64,000 nucleotides of DNA, from NCBI RefSeq assembly GCF_033170385.1, contig NZ_CP126170.1, positions 3,310,001 through 3,374,000 of the forward strand, in the 5' to 3' direction. The position numbers were made by a program, and so were the translations under genes. The DNA comes from Xanthomonas rydalmerensis (lineage in GTDB: Bacteria; Pseudomonadota; Gammaproteobacteria; Xanthomonadales; Xanthomonadaceae). Shown here in pieces: positions 63,395 through 64,000 of this stretch (position 1 is its first letter; each line of letters begins with the position of its first letter). The notes under the pieces were generated by a model, which saw only the letters and a list, made by a program, of their open reading frames with translations, was not told where the DNA came from and ran no database searches.

Positions 63395-63497
63395 GGAAGG
63401 ATTCGATCCGCAGGAAGAAAAAAGGGGAGGAACAGCCGCACTGCCGCTTGGATTCGGGGAACCTGCCGTGCGCGCCGCGCACAGGGCCGCAGGCTCC

Positions 63498-64000
63498 CTA
63501 TCGTTTTTTGTCCGCGATCGCCCGCGCGCCGCCCGCCGCGGCGATCGCGTCCAGGTTCAGCGCATTGGGCGGGCGCCCGGCATCGGCGCCGATGCCCAGC
63601 GCGGCCAGCAGGTTGTCCACCGCCAATGACACCATCGCGCGGCGCGTGGCCACGCTGGCGCTGCCGATGTGCGGGGTCAGCACCACGTTGCGCAGCGCCA
63701 GCAGTTCCGGACGGATCGCCGGCTCGCCTTCGAATACGTCCAGCCCGGCCGCGGCCAGGCGCCCGTTGGACAGCGCGTCGGCCAGGGCGATCTCGTCGAC
63801 CAGGCCGCCGCGGGCGATGTTCACCAGCGTCGCGGTCGGCTGCATCTTCGCCAGCGCGGCGGCATCGATGAGGTGGTGCGATTGCGCGCTGTACGGCAGC
63901 ACCAGCAGCAGGTGGTCGGCGCGCGCCAGCAGTTCGTCGAAACCGACGTACTCGGCGCGATGCGCATGCTCAACGTCGGCCGGCAGACGGCTGCGGTTGT
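63498..64000 (-). CDS. D-2-hydroxyacid dehydrogenase (glyoxylate/hydroxypyruvate reductase-like), 5' end outside window
   Basis: Only the C-terminal 166 residues plus a TAG stop are present; the frame stays open to 64000. The visible part has the catalytic residues of the family: Arg in LVNIARGGLVDE, Glu in LDVFEGEP and His in LTPHIGSAS. These enzymes reduce glyoxylate, hydroxypyruvate or related keto acids with NAD(P)H. The precise substrate cannot be fixed without the NAD domain. It ends 103 bp before asd on the same strand. Confidence 0.9.
   Translation of the reverse strand, partial: NRSRLPADVEHAHRAEYVGFDELLARADHLLLVLPYSAQSHHLIDAAALAKMQPTATLVNIARGGLVDEIALADALSNGRLAAAGLDVFEGEPAIRPELLALRNVVLTPHIGSASVATRRAMVSLAVDNLLAALGIGADAGRPPNALNLDAIAAAGGARAIADKKR

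Overview
The window is a GC-rich chromosomal segment that looks like Xanthomonas or a very close relative. The evidence is the gene order, the H-NS-type protein with a C-terminal TWSGRGR motif, and two repeat types common in that genus: GTAGGAGCGGCTTCAGCCGCGA palindromes and GGGATT-type G-rich repeats. I see no prophage, plasmid, CRISPR or large genomic-island signature. It is mostly core genome with a few accessory inserts.

Layout. 1-2.7 kb: a hydroxyproline-catabolism pair (FAD-dependent D-amino-acid oxidase, cut by the window start, and 4-hydroxyproline 2-epimerase) divergent from a PAS-AraC regulator. 3-6 kb: ftsY, mutY and yggX. 6.3-10 kb: a small lipoprotein, an M48 metallopeptidase and a SUMF1-domain lipoprotein bracketed by two copies of a MITE-like palindromic element. 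10.2-12.5 kb: rnd, an H-NS family gene, tRNA-Ala(CGC) and a small hydrophilic protein. 12.6-16.8 kb: a chemotaxis operon (two tandem methyl-accepting chemotaxis proteins and cheW) behind a textbook sigma-28 (FliA) promoter. 17-23.7 kb: a giant Lhr helicase, a DUF3175 protein and a GAF-EAL c-di-GMP phosphodiesterase.

23.9-33.6 kb holds the information-processing operon, read on the minus strand: tRNA-fMet, rimP, nusA, infB, rbfA, truB, rpsO, pnp. 33.7-48.7 kb is a complete 14-gene complex I operon nuoA-N, also on the minus strand, preceded by tRNA-Leu(GAG), secG and tpiA. In E. coli secG-leuU and metY-rimP-nusA lie close together, so the nuo operon appears to sit inside an otherwise ancient gene string. 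50.2-52.3 kb carries a short-chain dehydrogenase, a 2OG-Fe(II) oxygenase and a candidate 29-residue membrane peptide overlapping the end of glmM. 52.2-64 kb runs on the minus strand as asd, fimV, truA, trpF, then trpB-trpA with a divergent LysR (TrpI-like) regulator, then accD and glmM. A D-2-hydroxyacid dehydrogenase is cut by the right edge.

The most interesting non-coding layer is a set of G-rich (GGGATT-type) repeats that mostly start within about 10 nt of stop codons. Several are paired with an inverted copy, giving both quadruplex and hairpin potential. The FliA promoter, the tiny ORF at glmM, the His-rich loop in NuoL and the MITE pair around the SUMF1 gene are the other points that deserve follow-up.
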